DNA of 6,918 nt from an uncultured Burkholderiales bacterium. Lineage in GTDB: Bacteria > Pseudomonadota > Gammaproteobacteria > Burkholderiales > Burkholderiaceae_E. The translations under genes and the position numbers were made by a program. The notes under the pieces are model-generated. The model had not been told where the DNA came from and did no database searches. It was given only the letters and a program-made list of their open reading frames with translations. The DNA lies in NCBI GenBank assembly GCA_903923345.1, contig CAIXXI010000550.1, forward strand, positions 1 to 6,918. Reading direction: 5' to 3'. Each line of letters starts with the position of its first letter. The first letter of the stretch is position 1. Of this stretch, positions 6,781-6,918 are shown one piece after another.

Positions 6781-6918
6781 TCAGGTGTTCTGAATAACGA
6801 TCGACGGAAACTTGAGCGACATGTCTTTGGCGGATTGCGCCACCTTCACTGCAATACGACGGGCGATCTTGCGGTAGGACTGCGCAAGCGGGCCTTCCGG
6901 ATCCGCCACCACCGTCGG
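6781..6918 (-). CDS. apbC: Mrp/ApbC-family Fe-S cluster carrier ATPase, C-terminal 45 residues (partial)
   Basis: On the minus strand an open frame enters from the right edge of the window and ends in TGA at 6783-6781, giving 45 residues. It begins PTVVADPEGPLAQSYRKIAR and closes with KDMSLKFPSIVIQNT. The ADP-x-G, then Y-x-x-IAR, then AKDM, then KFP-x-IV-x-x-NT pattern matches, from memory, the C-terminus of Mrp/ApbC P-loop ATPases of betaproteobacteria, which bind and transfer iron-sulfur clusters in the cytoplasm. The nucleotide-binding motifs and the CxxC pair are expected upstream in the gene, outside the window, so they cannot be checked here. The piece is too short to have been flagged as a separate gene by simple length cut-offs, but its coding signal is clear and the amidohydrolase follows 19 bp later in the same direction. 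Confidence 0.82.
   Translation of the reverse strand, partial: PTVVADPEGPLAQSYRKIARRIAVKVAQSAKDMSLKFPSIVIQNT

Noticed and set aside
5817..6797. Long plus-strand open frame of 326 codons antisense to the amidohydrolase
   Set aside because: It lies wholly opposite a gene with a signal peptide and full catalytic motifs. Its translation shows no recognisable domain, as expected for a GC-rich shadow frame.
1..6918. Search for CRISPR repeats, tRNA genes, insertion sequence ends and integrase sites
   Set aside because: I saw no spaced direct repeats, cloverleaf-like sequence, terminal inverted repeats with a transposase, or attachment-site duplication; almost every base is within a recognised gene.

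Overview
The window is GC-rich (about 64-65% by eye), densely coding, and holds two convergent gene blocks. I see nothing clearly plasmid, phage or transposon derived. The partial Mrp/ApbC C-terminus at the right edge and the style of the cox-type genes suggest a proteobacterium, most likely a betaproteobacterium. This taxonomic guess rests on remembered family resemblance, not on a search.

Plus strand, 1 to 4922: the 3' part of a molybdenum hydroxylase operon of the CO dehydrogenase / xanthine dehydrogenase / aldehyde oxidase class. The order is the large Mo-cofactor subunit (C-terminal 98 residues only), the FAD-binding medium subunit, a MoxR-type AAA+ ATPase (CoxD-like), a VWA-domain protein (CoxE-like), an SRPBCC protein with a C-terminal membrane helix (CoxG-like), and an XdhC/CoxF-like maturation protein. 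Junctions are tight (an 8-bp overlap and gaps of 18, 13, 28 and 1 bp), which implies one transcript. The large and medium subunits would form the enzyme with an iron-sulfur small subunit that is not in the window. The ATPase/VWA pair and the XdhC-like protein would mature its cofactor, and the CoxG-like protein would link it to the membrane. The large-then-medium order resembles the S-L-M arrangement of 'form II' enzymes. The real substrate cannot be read here because the diagnostic active-site loop of the large subunit lies upstream.

Minus strand, 6918 down to 4926: the last 45 codons of an Mrp/ApbC-type Fe-S carrier ATPase, a 19-bp gap with a good ribosome binding site, then a complete 611-residue lipoprotein amidohydrolase of the YtcJ / amidohydrolase-3 group. 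The two may be co-transcribed. The amidohydrolase ends only 3 bp from the end of the cox-type operon, and that junction contains inverted repeats but no T-tract.

There is no gene-free stretch over 300 bases and no sign of RNA genes, CRISPR arrays or insertion sequences. Overall this is a recognisable metabolic locus rather than a clearly new system. The points most worth checking are the identity of the Mo enzyme, a histidine-rich linker in the CoxG-like protein, a cysteine-containing tail on the amidohydrolase, the structured convergent junction and an apparent excess of the palindrome CGATCG.
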